Positions 42,032 to 51,084 of a stretch of 64,000 nucleotides of DNA are shown here, piece by piece (position 1 is the stretch's first letter; each line of letters begins with the position of its first letter). The position numbers and the translations under genes were made by a program. This DNA comes from SCUD01 sp036824505 (GTDB taxonomy: Bacteria > Pseudomonadota > Gammaproteobacteria > Steroidobacterales > Steroidobacteraceae): assembly GCA_036824505.1 (NCBI GenBank), contig DAITAA010000017.1, forward strand, positions 5,937-69,936, in the 5' to 3' direction. The notes below the pieces were generated by a model. The model saw only the letters and a program-made list of their open reading frames with translations, did no database searches and was not told where the DNA came from.

Positions 42032-44385
42032 GCGTGCTGCATCGCAAGCTGCTTCGCGACCTGCGCCAGCTGCGCGGACAGATGGCGGCCATCGCGCTCG
42101 TCATGGTCGGCGGCATCGGCACGATGGTCATGGCGCTCAGCAATTACCATGCGTTGTCGGACACGCGGGCACTGTTCTATGACGAATACCGATTCGCAGA
42201 AGTGTTCGCTACCGCCAAGCGCGCGCCGCTGACGCTGGTCGAGGCGGTACGCGGGATTCCCGGCGTGCGCGAGGTCCAACCGCGCGTGACCGGGTTCGCC
42301 AACCTGGAAGTGGAAGGCTACGACGAGCCCGTGACCGGGCAGATCGTTTCGCTTCCCGGACCCGGCGATCCCGGACTGAACGGCCTGTACTTGCGGGAAG
42401 GGCGCCTGCCACAGGCAGATGACGAGGCGGTGGTCAGCGAGGCCTTCGCCGAAGCGCACGGTTTGCGCATGGGCGACAGCCTGGTCGCGATACTGAACGG
42501 CCGCCGGCAGGCGCTGCTGATCAGCGGTGTCGGGCTGTCGCCGGAATTCGTCTACCAGATCCGCCCCGGCGATTACTTTCCGGACTTCAAGCGCTTCGCG
42601 GTGCTGTGGATGCCGCGTGATCCGCTGGCGATGGCCTTCGACATGGACGGCGCATTCAACGATGTCGCGATCACGCTGACCCGCGAGGCGCGAGAGGCCG
42701 ATGTCATCGATGCGCTCGACGCCCTGCTCGCACCCTACGGCGGCGCAGGCGCGCATGGGCGCGACCTGCAGACCTCACACCGGTTCCTCGACGAGGAACT
42801 CAGCCAGTTGCGCGTGATGACCTACCTTTTCACGGCCATATTCGTGGGCGTGGTCGCCTTCCTGCTGAATGTCGTGACCAGCCGGCTCGTCGACACGCAG
42901 CGCGGGCAGATCGCGGTGCTCAAGGCCTATGGCTACAGCCGCTGGGAGATCGGCCGGCACTACGCGGAACTCGTGCTGCTGCTGGTCAGCGCCGGCGTGC
43001 TGCCCGGTCTCGCCCTCGGCGCATGGCTGGGGCGCTGGATGGCGGGCATTTACATGGATTTCTATCGCTTTCCGTTCCTCGAGTGGTCACTGCCGGTCCC
43101 GGTCGTGGCGCTCGCCTTCGGGTTCGCGCTCGCGACCGCGGCGCTTGGCACATTTGGCGGCCTGCGCCGCGCATTCCTGCTTTCGCCAGCCGAAGCGATG
43201 CGCCCCGAGGCGCCGGCGGTCTTCCGCCGCACGTTGACCGAGCGCCTCGGGCTTGGGGCGCTGCTCGACCCGACCGCCCGCATGGTCCTGCGCAGCCTGG
43301 AACGACGGCCGCTGCGGTCGCTGATGTCGGTGCTCGGCATCGGCTTCGGCATCGGCATCATGGTCATGTCGCGCTTCCAGTCCGGCGCGATCGACGAGAT
43401 GGTCGACGTGCAATTCGGATTCGCGCAACGAGACGATCTGGCCGTCACATTCGCCGAGCCCACCTCTGCGCGCGCAGCCGAGGAGCTCGCCGCCTTACAA
43501 GGCGTTCGTGCGGTCGAGCCCTTCCGCTACGCCGCCGTGCGCCTGCGTAATGGCCACCGCGAGTACCGGACGAGCCTGCAGGGTCTGCCGACCGGCGCCG
43601 ATCTCAAGCGCGTGCTCGACGATCGGCTGCGACCTGCCGAGTTGCCGCCCAATGGCCTGCTGCTGACCGACTACCTGGCCGACCTCCTGCATGTCCGGCC
43701 GGGCGGGCAAATCGAAGTCGAGTTCCTCGAAGGCCACCGCCGCACTCTGCTCGTGCCGGTGGCGGGCACGGTTCGCGAGTACCTCGGAGTCGGCGCTTAC
43801 GCGCGGCGCGAGGTTGTGAACCGCCTGCTCGACGAGGGCGCAACGATTTCCGGCGCCTGGCTTGCGCTGCTGCCGGGAGCCAGGCAGGAAGTCCTGCGGG
43901 AATTGCGCGGCTTGCCGCGCGTGGCGTCGGTGATCGATCGCACGGCGATGATCCAGAGTTTCCGCGACACGATGGCCGAGGGCATCCTGAAGTTCACGCT
44001 GATCGTGACGCTGATGGCCGGCAGCATCGCCGTCGGCGTCGTCTACAATGCCTCGCGCATCACCCTGGCCGAACGCGGCCGCGAACTTGCCAGTTTGCGG
44101 GTGCTCGGTTACACGCGCGGCGAGGTGCGCGCGCTGCTCTTGGGCGAATTGTTCATGCTGACCTTTCTTGCGCTGCTGCCGGGCTTCGTGCTTGGCTACG
44201 GCATGGCTGCCGTCCTGGTCACCGGGTTCGAGTCGGATCTTTATCGCGTCCCGCTCGCGGTCGCGCCATCTGGCCTGGCATTCGCCGGGCTGGCAGTGCT
44301 CGCCGCGACCGCGCTCTCGGGGCTGCTGGTGCGGCGCCGCCTCGATGAACTTGACCTCGTGGCCGTGCTGAAGGCCGCGGAATGA
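42028..44385 (+). CDS. ABC transporter permease with two FtsX domains
   Basis: A 785-residue inner-membrane protein. One membrane helix lies near residues 15-38, then a large extracytoplasmic MacB-PCD-like domain (about 45-245). Three helices form the first FtsX domain (about 260-395). A second helix at about 430-450 precedes another periplasmic domain, with a second FtsX triplet at about 655-780. This duplicated layout belongs to the SalY/LolE-related exporters that work with an HlyD-type adaptor. Substrate unknown. Confidence 0.9.
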   Translation: MSVLHRKLLRDLRQLRGQMAAIALVMVGGIGTMVMALSNYHALSDTRALFYDEYRFAEVFATAKRAPLTLVEAVRGIPGVREVQPRVTGFANLEVEGYDEPVTGQIVSLPGPGDPGLNGLYLREGRLPQADDEAVVSEAFAEAHGLRMGDSLVAILNGRRQALLISGVGLSPEFVYQIRPGDYFPDFKRFAVLWMPRDPLAMAFDMDGAFNDVAITLTREAREADVIDALDALLAPYGGAGAHGRDLQTSHRFLDEELSQLRVMTYLFTAIFVGVVAFLLNVVTSRLVDTQRGQIAVLKAYGYSRWEIGRHYAELVLLLVSAGVLPGLALGAWLGRWMAGIYMDFYRFPFLEWSLPVPVVALAFGFALATAALGTFGGLRRAFLLSPAEAMRPEAPAVFRRTLTERLGLGALLDPTARMVLRSLERRPLRSLMSVLGIGFGIGIMVMSRFQSGAIDEMVDVQFGFAQRDDLAVTFAEPTSARAAEELAALQGVRAVEPFRYAAVRLRNGHREYRTSLQGLPTGADLKRVLDDRLRPAELPPNGLLLTDYLADLLHVRPGGQIEVEFLEGHRRTLLVPVAGTVREYLGVGAYARREVVNRLLDEGATISGAWLALLPGARQEVLRELRGLPRVASVIDRTAMIQSFRDTMAEGILKFTLIVTLMAGSIAVGVVYNASRITLAERGRELASLRVLGYTRGEVRALLLGELFMLTFLALLPGFVLGYGMAAVLVTGFESDLYRVPLAVAPSGLAFAGLAVLAATALSGLLVRRRLDELDLVAVLKAAE

Positions 44386-44406
44386 AAACAAGCGGAGAGT
44401 CCGGCC

Positions 44407-45597
44407 ATGCGCATTGACCCACGCAGGATCCGCTATGCGGCCGCCGGCCTGATCGTCCTGATCCTGCTGGCCGTCACTTTCTGGCCGGCTGCGCAGCTCG
44501 TGGACAGCGGCACCGTCGACCGCGGGCCGATTCGCGAGACCGTGGATGCCGAGGGCCGTACGCGCCTGCACGATCGCTACGTGATCGCCGCGCCCATGGC
44601 GGCCATGGCACGCCGCATGCAGCTCGAGCCCGGCGACGCAATCAAGGCCGGCCAGATTCTCGTGGTGCTGGATCCCGTCACGGCCCCGGCGCTCGATGCG
44701 CGCAGCCGCGAAGAAGCCAGGGCTGGCCTTGCTGCCGCGCGCGCCCGCCTGGGAGCTGCGCGGGAAGAGGCCAAGGCGGCGGCGGCCGTCGCACAGCAGC
44801 TGCGTAGCGAGGCCGAGCGCCAACGAGCCCTCGAGCTCAACAATCTGGTTGCGACCGAGGCTGCCGAACGCGCCGAAACCGCGCGTCTGCGCGGCGAACG
44901 CGAAGCCGCAAGTGCGCGCTTTCGCGAGGCCACCGCCGTGCATGAAGTGCAGGCTGCGCAGGCGATCCTGGCCCGCGACAGCGGTGAGCAGCCATATGAA
45001 GCGGCGCTCGAGCTGCGGGCTCCGGTTGCCGGCATCGTGCTGCGGCGCCATTACGAAAGCGCGCGCCCCGTGCAGATCGGCGAGCCGCTGATCGAGATCG
45101 GCGATCCGGCCACGATGGAAGTGGAGGTTGACGTCCTGTCTGCCGACGCCGTGCGGCTTCGTGAAGGCATGCGTGTCGAACTGCTGCGCTGGGGCGAACC
45201 CCGGCCGCTGCTCGGCCGGGTGCGCCGGGTCGAACCGGGTGGCTTCACCAAGTTCTCCGCGCTCGGCGTGGAGGAGCAGCGTGTCTGGGTGCTGGTCGAA
45301 ATCACCAGCCCGCGGGATGAGTGGCCGCGGCTCGGGGAAGCCTATCGGGTCAACGCGCGATTCGTGCTGCACGAGGCCGCGGATGTGCTGCGCGCGCCCG
45401 CCAGCGCCGTATTCCGCCATGACGATGGCGAGGCCGTGTTCCGCTTCGACGGCAGTCGCGCCCGCCTGACGCCGGTGCGAACCGGCCTGCAGGGCGGCGG
45501 GCTCGTCGAGATACTCGAGGGTCTGCAGGCGAATGATCGTTTGATCGTGCACCCGGACCGCGAACTCGGGGACGGTGCGCGCGTGCGCGCGCGCTAG
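44407..45597 (+). CDS. HlyD-family periplasmic adaptor protein
   Basis: A 396-residue membrane fusion protein completing the tripartite-type exporter. One N-terminal membrane helix (about 12-32) is followed by a split lipoyl domain (AAPMAAMARRMQLEPGDAIK), an Ala/Arg/Glu-rich coiled-coil hairpin (about 95-185), the second lipoyl half (LRAPVAGIVLRR) and a beta-barrel domain. Its GC-rich coding pattern matches the neighbours. No outer-membrane TolC gene lies close by. bioD starts three bases after it. Confidence 0.92.
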   Translation: MRIDPRRIRYAAAGLIVLILLAVTFWPAAQLVDSGTVDRGPIRETVDAEGRTRLHDRYVIAAPMAAMARRMQLEPGDAIKAGQILVVLDPVTAPALDARSREEARAGLAAARARLGAAREEAKAAAAVAQQLRSEAERQRALELNNLVATEAAERAETARLRGEREAASARFREATAVHEVQAAQAILARDSGEQPYEAALELRAPVAGIVLRRHYESARPVQIGEPLIEIGDPATMEVEVDVLSADAVRLREGMRVELLRWGEPRPLLGRVRRVEPGGFTKFSALGVEEQRVWVLVEITSPRDEWPRLGEAYRVNARFVLHEAADVLRAPASAVFRHDDGEAVFRFDGSRARLTPVRTGLQGGGLVEILEGLQANDRLIVHPDRELGDGARVRAR

Positions 45598-45600
45598 ACG

Positions 45601-46299
45601 ATGCGGGCCGGCAAGCGGCGCGATTATTTTGTCACTGGCACCGATACGGGCGTCGGCAAGACGCTCATCACCGCGGCGCTGCTGCGTCGCTTGCGTCAAT
45701 CCGGCATCACGGTCGCGGGCATGAAGCCCGTCGCGGCCGGCGCGGTTGCAGGGCCCGAAGGGCCGGCCAATAAAGACGCGCTGCTGCTGCAAGCGGAATC
45801 GAGCGTGCAGCATCCGTATGCGCTCGTGAATCCCTGGTTGTTTACGCCTGCGATCGCACCGCACATCGCGGCCGCGGAGGCGGGTGTCGTGATCGACACC
45901 GACCGCATCGTCAAGGCGCTTGAATTTCTCCGGGCCTCGGCAGATGTCGTGCTCGCCGAAGGCGCCGGCGGTTTTCTCGTGCCGCTGGATGCGCACAGGT
46001 CGTTCGCCGAACTTCCGGGACTGCTCGGCATGGAATTGCTGCTGGTCGTCGGCCTGCGTCTCGGCTGCCTCAATCACGCGCTGCTGACCGTTGAGGCGAT
46101 CACCGCGCGCGGCTATGTGCTCGCCGGCTGGATCGGAAACTGCATCGATCCGGCGTTTGCGCGTCGCGACGCCAATATCGCCACGCTCACCGAAAAGATC
46201 TCCGCCCCCTGCCTCGGCATCGTTCCCTGGATGCCGCATCCGGGCCTCGACGAATCAGCAGGGGCGCTTCCGGGTGCCGCCATGCTGCGGCCCATTTGA
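45601..46299 (+). CDS. bioD: Dethiobiotin synthetase
   Basis: Closes the ureido ring of dethiobiotin from DAPA, CO2 and ATP. Its 232 residues start with the P-loop FVTGTDTGVGKT. MKPVAAG follows near residue 40 and AEGAGGFLVPL near residue 120. The E. coli enzyme has 225 residues. It belongs to the biotin pathway but is separated from bioC by the exporter genes. bioA is not in the window. Confidence 0.95.
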   Translation: MRAGKRRDYFVTGTDTGVGKTLITAALLRRLRQSGITVAGMKPVAAGAVAGPEGPANKDALLLQAESSVQHPYALVNPWLFTPAIAPHIAAAEAGVVIDTDRIVKALEFLRASADVVLAEGAGGFLVPLDAHRSFAELPGLLGMELLLVVGLRLGCLNHALLTVEAITARGYVLAGWIGNCIDPAFARRDANIATLTEKISAPCLGIVPWMPHPGLDESAGALPGAAMLRPI

Positions 46300-46348
46300 C
46301 CGTTTGCTGCCCGGCCGCATCCTTTTGGATTACAAGGGGAAAATCCCG

Positions 46349-46377
46349 TTGCGGCTGCTTGCCGCGTCCCTTAGGAT
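46349..46377 (+). promoter_or_regulatory. Candidate promoter of the cytochrome oxidase cluster
   Basis: TTGCGG (46349-46354) and TAGGAT (46372-46377) have an exact 17-base spacer, about 50 bases before coxB. A small GGGA-AAA-TCCC inverted repeat lies just upstream (46337-46347). Confidence 0.5.
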
Positions 46378-46426
46378 GCGCGGGCCGTGAGCCCGCTATA
46401 CGCTGGCCGCCATCAAGGGAGTCCCG

Positions 46427-47248
46427 GTGTCCATCGTAAAGCGGAACTCGAAGCTGCCGGCCGGAGCCTTCGTCCTTGCGGCGTTCACCGCCCTGCCTGC
46501 GCGCGCGGACTGGAGCCTGCTGAACATGCCGAAAGGCGTCAGCGTGCTGTCCCGCGAAATCTACGACATGCACATGATCATGTTGTGGATCTGCCTCGCC
46601 ATCGCTGTCGTGACCTTTGGCGCCATGATCTTCGCGATGGTGAGGTTCCGGAAGTCAAAGGGCGCCGTTGCCGATACCAAGTTGCTGCACAATGCGCGGC
46701 TCGAAGCGGCCTGGACCCTGGTGCCGACGATCATCCTGATCGCGATGGCGATCCCCTCGGTCGAGAAGCTGATCAAGATCGAGGACATGAGCGGCTCGGG
46801 GCTCACCGTCAAGGTCACCGGTTACCAGTGGTACTGGCAGTACGAATACCTGGGCAAGGGCGTGTCCTTCTACAGCCGCCTCGCCCGATCGAGTGATCTC
46901 GCGCGCCAGCGCGGCTCGGGCATCGACCCGGCCACGGTTGAGAATTACCTCCTCGAGGTGGACCATCCGCTGGTCGTGCCGACCGGCACGAAGATCCGCC
47001 TGCTGCTGACCGCCAATGACGTGATCCACGCCTGGTGGGTCCCCGACTTCGGCATGAAGCGCGACGCGATACCCGGCTTCATGAACGAGATGTGGATATC
47101 GGTGGATGAGGACAAGCCCGGGACCTACCGCGGCAAATGCGCGGAACTCTGCGGCGCCGATCACGGCTTCATGCCGATCGTCGTCGTCGCGAAGCCGAAG
47201 GCGGAATTCGAAGCCTGGCTCGAGGAACAGAAGGCGGCGCAGTTATGA
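46427..47248 (+). CDS. coxB: Cytochrome c oxidase subunit II
   Basis: Accepts electrons from cytochrome c through the binuclear CuA centre. Of 273 residues, the first 27 are a signal peptide. Two membrane helices follow (about 48-70 and 92-112), then a periplasmic cupredoxin domain. CuA ligands are in CAELCGADHGFM and the upstream His of DVIHAWWVPDFG. The aromatic YQWYWQYEY electron-entry patch is intact. No fused heme c domain is present. The start is GTG at 46427; it overlaps ctaD by ATGA. Confidence 0.96.
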   Translation: MSIVKRNSKLPAGAFVLAAFTALPARADWSLLNMPKGVSVLSREIYDMHMIMLWICLAIAVVTFGAMIFAMVRFRKSKGAVADTKLLHNARLEAAWTLVPTIILIAMAIPSVEKLIKIEDMSGSGLTVKVTGYQWYWQYEYLGKGVSFYSRLARSSDLARQRGSGIDPATVENYLLEVDHPLVVPTGTKIRLLLTANDVIHAWWVPDFGMKRDAIPGFMNEMWISVDEDKPGTYRGKCAELCGADHGFMPIVVVAKPKAEFEAWLEEQKAAQL

Positions 47249-48834
47249 GCAAGGCCCACGGAACCGAGGCCTCGGGCCACATGGATCACCACGACGGACG
47301 TCCGCAGGGGCTCACCCGCTGGCTGACGACGACGAATCACAAGGACATCGGCACGATGTACCTGGTGTTCTCGCTCGCGATGTTCCTGATCGGCGGCTTG
47401 ATGGCGCTCCTGATCCGCGCCGAGCTGTTCCAGCCCGGCCTGCAACTCGTCGACCCCGGGTTCTTCAACCAGCTGACGACGGTGCATGCGCTGGTGATGG
47501 TGTTCGGCGCCGTGATGCCGGCAACCGTCGGCCTTGCCAACTGGATGATTCCGCTGCAAATCGGGGCGGCCGACATGGCGCTGCCGCGCATGAACCTGTT
47601 CAGCTTCTGGCTCCTGTTCTTCGCATTCCTGCTGCTGATCTCGACATTCTTCGTGCCGGGCGGCGCGCCGGCTGCGGGCTGGACGCTTTACCCGCCGCTC
47701 GTGCTGCAGACCGGAAGCGCATTCCCGATGGCCGTGTTTGCGATCCACCTGATGGGCGCCTCGTCGATCATGGGCGCCATCAACGTCATCGTGACGATCG
47801 TCAACATGCGCGCACCGGGCATGACGCTCCTCAAGATGCCGCTGTTCTCGTGGTCGTGGCTGATCACCGCTTACTTGCTGATCGCGGTGATGCCGGTGTT
47901 CGCGGGCGGCGTGACGATGCTGCTGACCGACTATTACTTCCACACCAGTTTCTTCAATGCCGCGGGCGGTGGCGACCCGGTGCTGTTCCAGCACGTGTTC
48001 TGGTTCTTCGGGCACCCCGAGGTCTACATCATGATCCTGCCGGCGTTCGGGATCGTCTCGGAGATCATCCCGACATTCTCCAGGAAGCCTATCTTCGGCT
48101 ACGAGGCGATGGTCTACGCGATCGCGTCGATCGCCTTCCTGTCATTCATCGTCTGGGCGCACCACATGTTTACGGTCGGCATGCCGCTGGCCGGGCAGCT
48201 CTTCTTTACGCTGTCCACGATGCTGATCGCGGTGCCGACCGGCGTGAAGGTCTTCAACTGGACCACGACCATGTGGCGCGGATCGCTCAGTTTCGAACCG
48301 CCGATGCTGTTTGCGCTCGCCTTCCTGTTCCTGTTCACGATCGGCGGTTTCTCGGGGCTGATGCTCGCGATCGCGCCGGCGGATTTCCAGTATCACGACA
48401 CCTACTTCGTGGTCGCGCACTTCCACTACGTGCTGGTGCCGGGCGCCGTGTTCGCCATCATGGCCGCGGTCTACTACTGGATGCCGAAATGGACCGGCCA
48501 CATGTACGACATGGTGCTCGCGAAGTGGCATTTCTGGCTGACCGCGATCTTCGTCAACGTGCTGTTCTTCCCGCAGCACTTCCTCGGCCTCGCCGGCATG
48601 CAGCGCCGTATACCGGACTACCCGATGCAGTTCGCCGACTGGAACATGGTCTCCTCGATCGGTGCCTTCGGCTTCGGACTGTCGCAGCTGCTGTTCGTCT
48701 GGCTGATCATCAAGTGCGTCAAGGGCGGACAGCGCGTTTCTGCGGGCGTATGGGACTGGCCGCACGGCCTCGAGTGGACCGTGCCCTCGCCCGCGCCCTA
48801 CCACACCTTCGAAAAGGCGCCGGAGCTCCATTGA
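47245..48834 (+). CDS. ctaD: Cytochrome c oxidase subunit I (aa3 type)
   Basis: Catalytic subunit with heme a and the heme a3-CuB centre, reducing O2 and pumping protons. Its 529 residues form twelve membrane helices. WFFGHPEVYI holds the CuB His and the Tyr-linked site, with the Glu of the D-channel. HHMFTVG supplies the other CuB histidines, and HDTYFVVAHFHYVL holds the heme a3 and a ligands. The ATG at 47245 overlaps coxB. A TTGA overlap leads into the next small gene. Confidence 0.97.
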   Translation: MSKAHGTEASGHMDHHDGRPQGLTRWLTTTNHKDIGTMYLVFSLAMFLIGGLMALLIRAELFQPGLQLVDPGFFNQLTTVHALVMVFGAVMPATVGLANWMIPLQIGAADMALPRMNLFSFWLLFFAFLLLISTFFVPGGAPAAGWTLYPPLVLQTGSAFPMAVFAIHLMGASSIMGAINVIVTIVNMRAPGMTLLKMPLFSWSWLITAYLLIAVMPVFAGGVTMLLTDYYFHTSFFNAAGGGDPVLFQHVFWFFGHPEVYIMILPAFGIVSEIIPTFSRKPIFGYEAMVYAIASIAFLSFIVWAHHMFTVGMPLAGQLFFTLSTMLIAVPTGVKVFNWTTTMWRGSLSFEPPMLFALAFLFLFTIGGFSGLMLAIAPADFQYHDTYFVVAHFHYVLVPGAVFAIMAAVYYWMPKWTGHMYDMVLAKWHFWLTAIFVNVLFFPQHFLGLAGMQRRIPDYPMQFADWNMVSSIGAFGFGLSQLLFVWLIIKCVKGGQRVSAGVWDWPHGLEWTVPSPAPYHTFEKAPELH

Positions 48835-48935
48835 GTCAGCGCGCCTCCAACCTGCGGCTCGCGATCGCGCTCGGCGTCGCCTCGTTTACGGTCTGGTGCG
48901 CCTACGTCCTGATCCGCTTGCTGGAAGTCGGCTGA
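48831..48935 (+). CDS. Small cytochrome oxidase assembly-type membrane peptide
   Basis: A 34-codon frame starting with TTG at 48831 (TTGA overlap with the ctaD stop) and ending TGATG, which overlaps the ctaG start by one base. It encodes a basic N-terminus (SQRASNLR) and one membrane helix (LAIALGVASFTVWCAYVLI). Both junctions are arranged for translational coupling. In related Proteobacteria a peptide of this size and place is annotated as cytochrome oxidase small assembly protein. That name is inferred from position and topology. Confidence 0.6.
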   Translation: MSQRASNLRLAIALGVASFTVWCAYVLIRLLEVG

Positions 48936-49486
48936 TGGAATTGCCGCCCCACAAATCGAACCGTGGTCTCGTGGGCAGGCTCGTGCTGATGGCGGCGGGC
49001 AGTTTCGCCTTCGGATTTGCGCTGGTGCCGCTCTACAGCGTGTTCTGCGAAGTCACGGGTATCGGAACACGTGACCAATTAAGCCGTGCCGCGACAGCTG
49101 ATGCTTCGGCGCCGGACATGAACCGCACCGTCGTCGTCGAATTCACCGCCTCGGTGCCCGACAGCGGGCAGTGGGAATTCGCGCCGGTGCTCGCGTCGAT
49201 GGAAGTGCACCCAGGCCGGCTCTACGAGGCGCGCTATTCCGCACACAATCTCGCGGGGCGCGAAACAACGGGCCAGGCCGTGCCGAGCGTCACGCCATTG
49301 CGCGCCGCCCGGTATTTTCGCAAGACGGAATGCTTCTGTTTCACGCCGCAGCGATTTGAGCGCGATGAGAAGCGCGACTTGCGGGTGAGATTCATTGTTG
49401 ACCGGGAGCTGCCGCCAGGCATTGACCGACTCACGCTGTCCTATGCGTTTTACGACGTGACGCGCGTGGCCGGCGGCAAGGGATAG
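48935..49486 (+). CDS. ctaG: Cytochrome c oxidase assembly protein CtaG/Cox11
   Basis: Delivers copper to the CuB site of subunit I. Of 183 residues, one membrane helix lies at about 12-32, with FALVPLYSVFCEVTGIG at its periplasmic edge. The copper-binding cysteine pair is in KTECFCFTPQ. The start ATG at 48935 shares a base with the preceding small gene. It is followed seven bases later by ctaE. Confidence 0.96.
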   Translation: MELPPHKSNRGLVGRLVLMAAGSFAFGFALVPLYSVFCEVTGIGTRDQLSRAATADASAPDMNRTVVVEFTASVPDSGQWEFAPVLASMEVHPGRLYEARYSAHNLAGRETTGQAVPSVTPLRAARYFRKTECFCFTPQRFERDEKRDLRVRFIVDRELPPGIDRLTLSYAFYDVTRVAGGKG

Positions 49487-49493
49487 GGAGCAG

Positions 49494-50375
49494 ATGGAAC
49501 AAGCCAAGCAGACCAGCCAGTACTATTTCCCTCACGGCAGCCGGCTGCCCTTCTTCGGATCGGCGTCGCTTTTTGTGCTGATGGCGGGAGCAGCCGCGAC
49601 ACTCAATGGCGCGAGCGTCGGCGCCTGGGTGCTGGGCGCCGGCTTCCTGCTGCTCTGCGCCCTGTTCTTCTTCTGGTTCGGCGAGGTCATCCGCGAGAAC
49701 CAGGCGGGTCTCTACAACGAGCAGGTCGATCGTTCCTTCCGCATGGGCATGATGTGGTTCATCTTCTCCGAAGTCATGTTCTTCGCGGCATTCTTCGGCG
49801 CCTTGTTCTATGCGCGGCAGTTGTCGGTGCCCTGGCTCGGCGGCGCCGGCGAAAAGGCCGTCACCGGCCTGTTGTGGCCGGGCTTCGACCCGGCCTGGCC
49901 CAGCAACGGGCCGGGCGCCTTGAGTCCACGCGACGATGGCAGCTACGAGATCATCCCCGCATTCGGCCTGCCGGCCGTCAATACGGCCCTGCTGCTGACC
50001 TCGGGTCTCACAATCACGATTGCCCACCACGCGATGAAGATGGGCAACCGCGGCATGTTGAAGATCTTTCTCGCGCTGACTTTCCTGCTGGGTTTCACGT
50101 TCCTCGGCGTCCAGGCCAAGGAATACGGCCACGCCTACCACGAACTCGGCCTGCAGCTCGGCACCGGCATCTACGGCTCGACTTTCTTCATGCTGACCGG
50201 ATTCCACGGACTGCACGTCACGGTCGGCGCAATCATGCTGGTCGTGATCTGGCTGCGCTGCCTGAAGGGCCACTTCACGCCGCGCCAGCATTTCGCCTTC
50301 GAGGCGGTCGCCTGGTACTGGCACTTCGTCGACGTGGTCTGGCTCGGGCTCTTCATCTTCGTCTACTGGTTGTAG
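49494..50375 (+). CDS. ctaE: Cytochrome c oxidase subunit III
   Basis: Seven-helix membrane subunit that supports proton uptake and stabilises subunit I. Of 293 residues, FFSEVMFFAAFFGALFYA, the central GLTITIAHHAMKMGNRG and the terminal YWHFVDVVWLGLFIFVYWL pattern mark the family. The protein contains an insert of about 40 residues between helices 2 and 3 (WPGFDPAWPSNGPGAL region), which is common in this group. A purine salvage pair follows directly. Confidence 0.96.
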   Translation: MEQAKQTSQYYFPHGSRLPFFGSASLFVLMAGAAATLNGASVGAWVLGAGFLLLCALFFFWFGEVIRENQAGLYNEQVDRSFRMGMMWFIFSEVMFFAAFFGALFYARQLSVPWLGGAGEKAVTGLLWPGFDPAWPSNGPGALSPRDDGSYEIIPAFGLPAVNTALLLTSGLTITIAHHAMKMGNRGMLKIFLALTFLLGFTFLGVQAKEYGHAYHELGLQLGTGIYGSTFFMLTGFHGLHVTVGAIMLVVIWLRCLKGHFTPRQHFAFEAVAWYWHFVDVVWLGLFIFVYWL

Positions 50376-50384
50376 GACCCCACC

Positions 50385-51032
50385 GTGGGAGCTGCTGCGG
50401 TAGGGGCTGCGCCAGTAGCAGGCAAGCGCTTCATCGCGATCGCCGGCAATATCGGCGCGGGCAAGACCGAGCTGACGCAATTCCTGTGCCGGCGCTACGA
50501 AATCAAGCCCTTCTACGAGCCGAACGACCAGAATCCATATCTCGCGGATTTCTACGCCGACATGAAGACCTGGGCCTACCGGTCCCAGGTCTACTTCCTG
50601 ACGCACAAGTTCCGGCTGCACCTCGAGCTACAGGACGAGCCCGGCACGGTGATCCAGGACCGCACGATCTACGAGGACGCGGAGATCTTCGCGCGCAATC
50701 TCTACCGCCAGCACCATATCGATGCGCGCGACTTCAAGCTCTACTGGCAGCTCTACCAGTCAATCAGCGCGACGCTGCGGCCGCCCGACCTCATGATCTA
50801 CCTGCGCTGCCCGGTGCGCACGCTGCGCAAGCGCATCAAGCTGCGCGGCCGCGCGATGGAGAACGACATCCCGGTCGCCTACCTGCGAAAGCTGAACCGC
50901 CTCTACGAGGACTGGTTCAGGCGCTACGACCTTTCGCCCGTGCTGGTGCTTGAATCAGACCAGCTCGACTGGCTGACCGACCTGGTGGACCGCGTGGACC
51001 TGTTCCGGAAGATCGAGCGCCATCTCGACTGA
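50385..51032 (+). CDS. Deoxynucleoside kinase
   Basis: A 215-residue kinase of the dCK/dGK/TK2 family, phosphorylating deoxynucleosides. The P-loop is GNIGAGKTEL near residue 22, the substrate-site DR is QDRTIYEDAEIF near residue 90, and the lid is KRIKLRGRAMEN near residue 150. Substrate choice cannot be told from sequence; proteobacterial members often prefer dA or dG. The start is GTG at 50385, ten bases after ctaE. It lies beside hpt, suggesting purine salvage, and interrupts the usual ctaE-surf1 neighbourhood. Confidence 0.88.
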   Translation: MGAAAVGAAPVAGKRFIAIAGNIGAGKTELTQFLCRRYEIKPFYEPNDQNPYLADFYADMKTWAYRSQVYFLTHKFRLHLELQDEPGTVIQDRTIYEDAEIFARNLYRQHHIDARDFKLYWQLYQSISATLRPPDLMIYLRCPVRTLRKRIKLRGRAMENDIPVAYLRKLNRLYEDWFRRYDLSPVLVLESDQLDWLTDLVDRVDLFRKIERHLD

Positions 51033-51084
51033 TCGCAAGTCAGGTCATGCGTCGCCGTGCTCCCGGCACAGGTAAGATTCACGG

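Noticed and set aside
43495..46239. 914-codon minus-strand frame opposite the exporter and bioD
   Set aside because: Spans four real genes on the other strand and shows no family motif.
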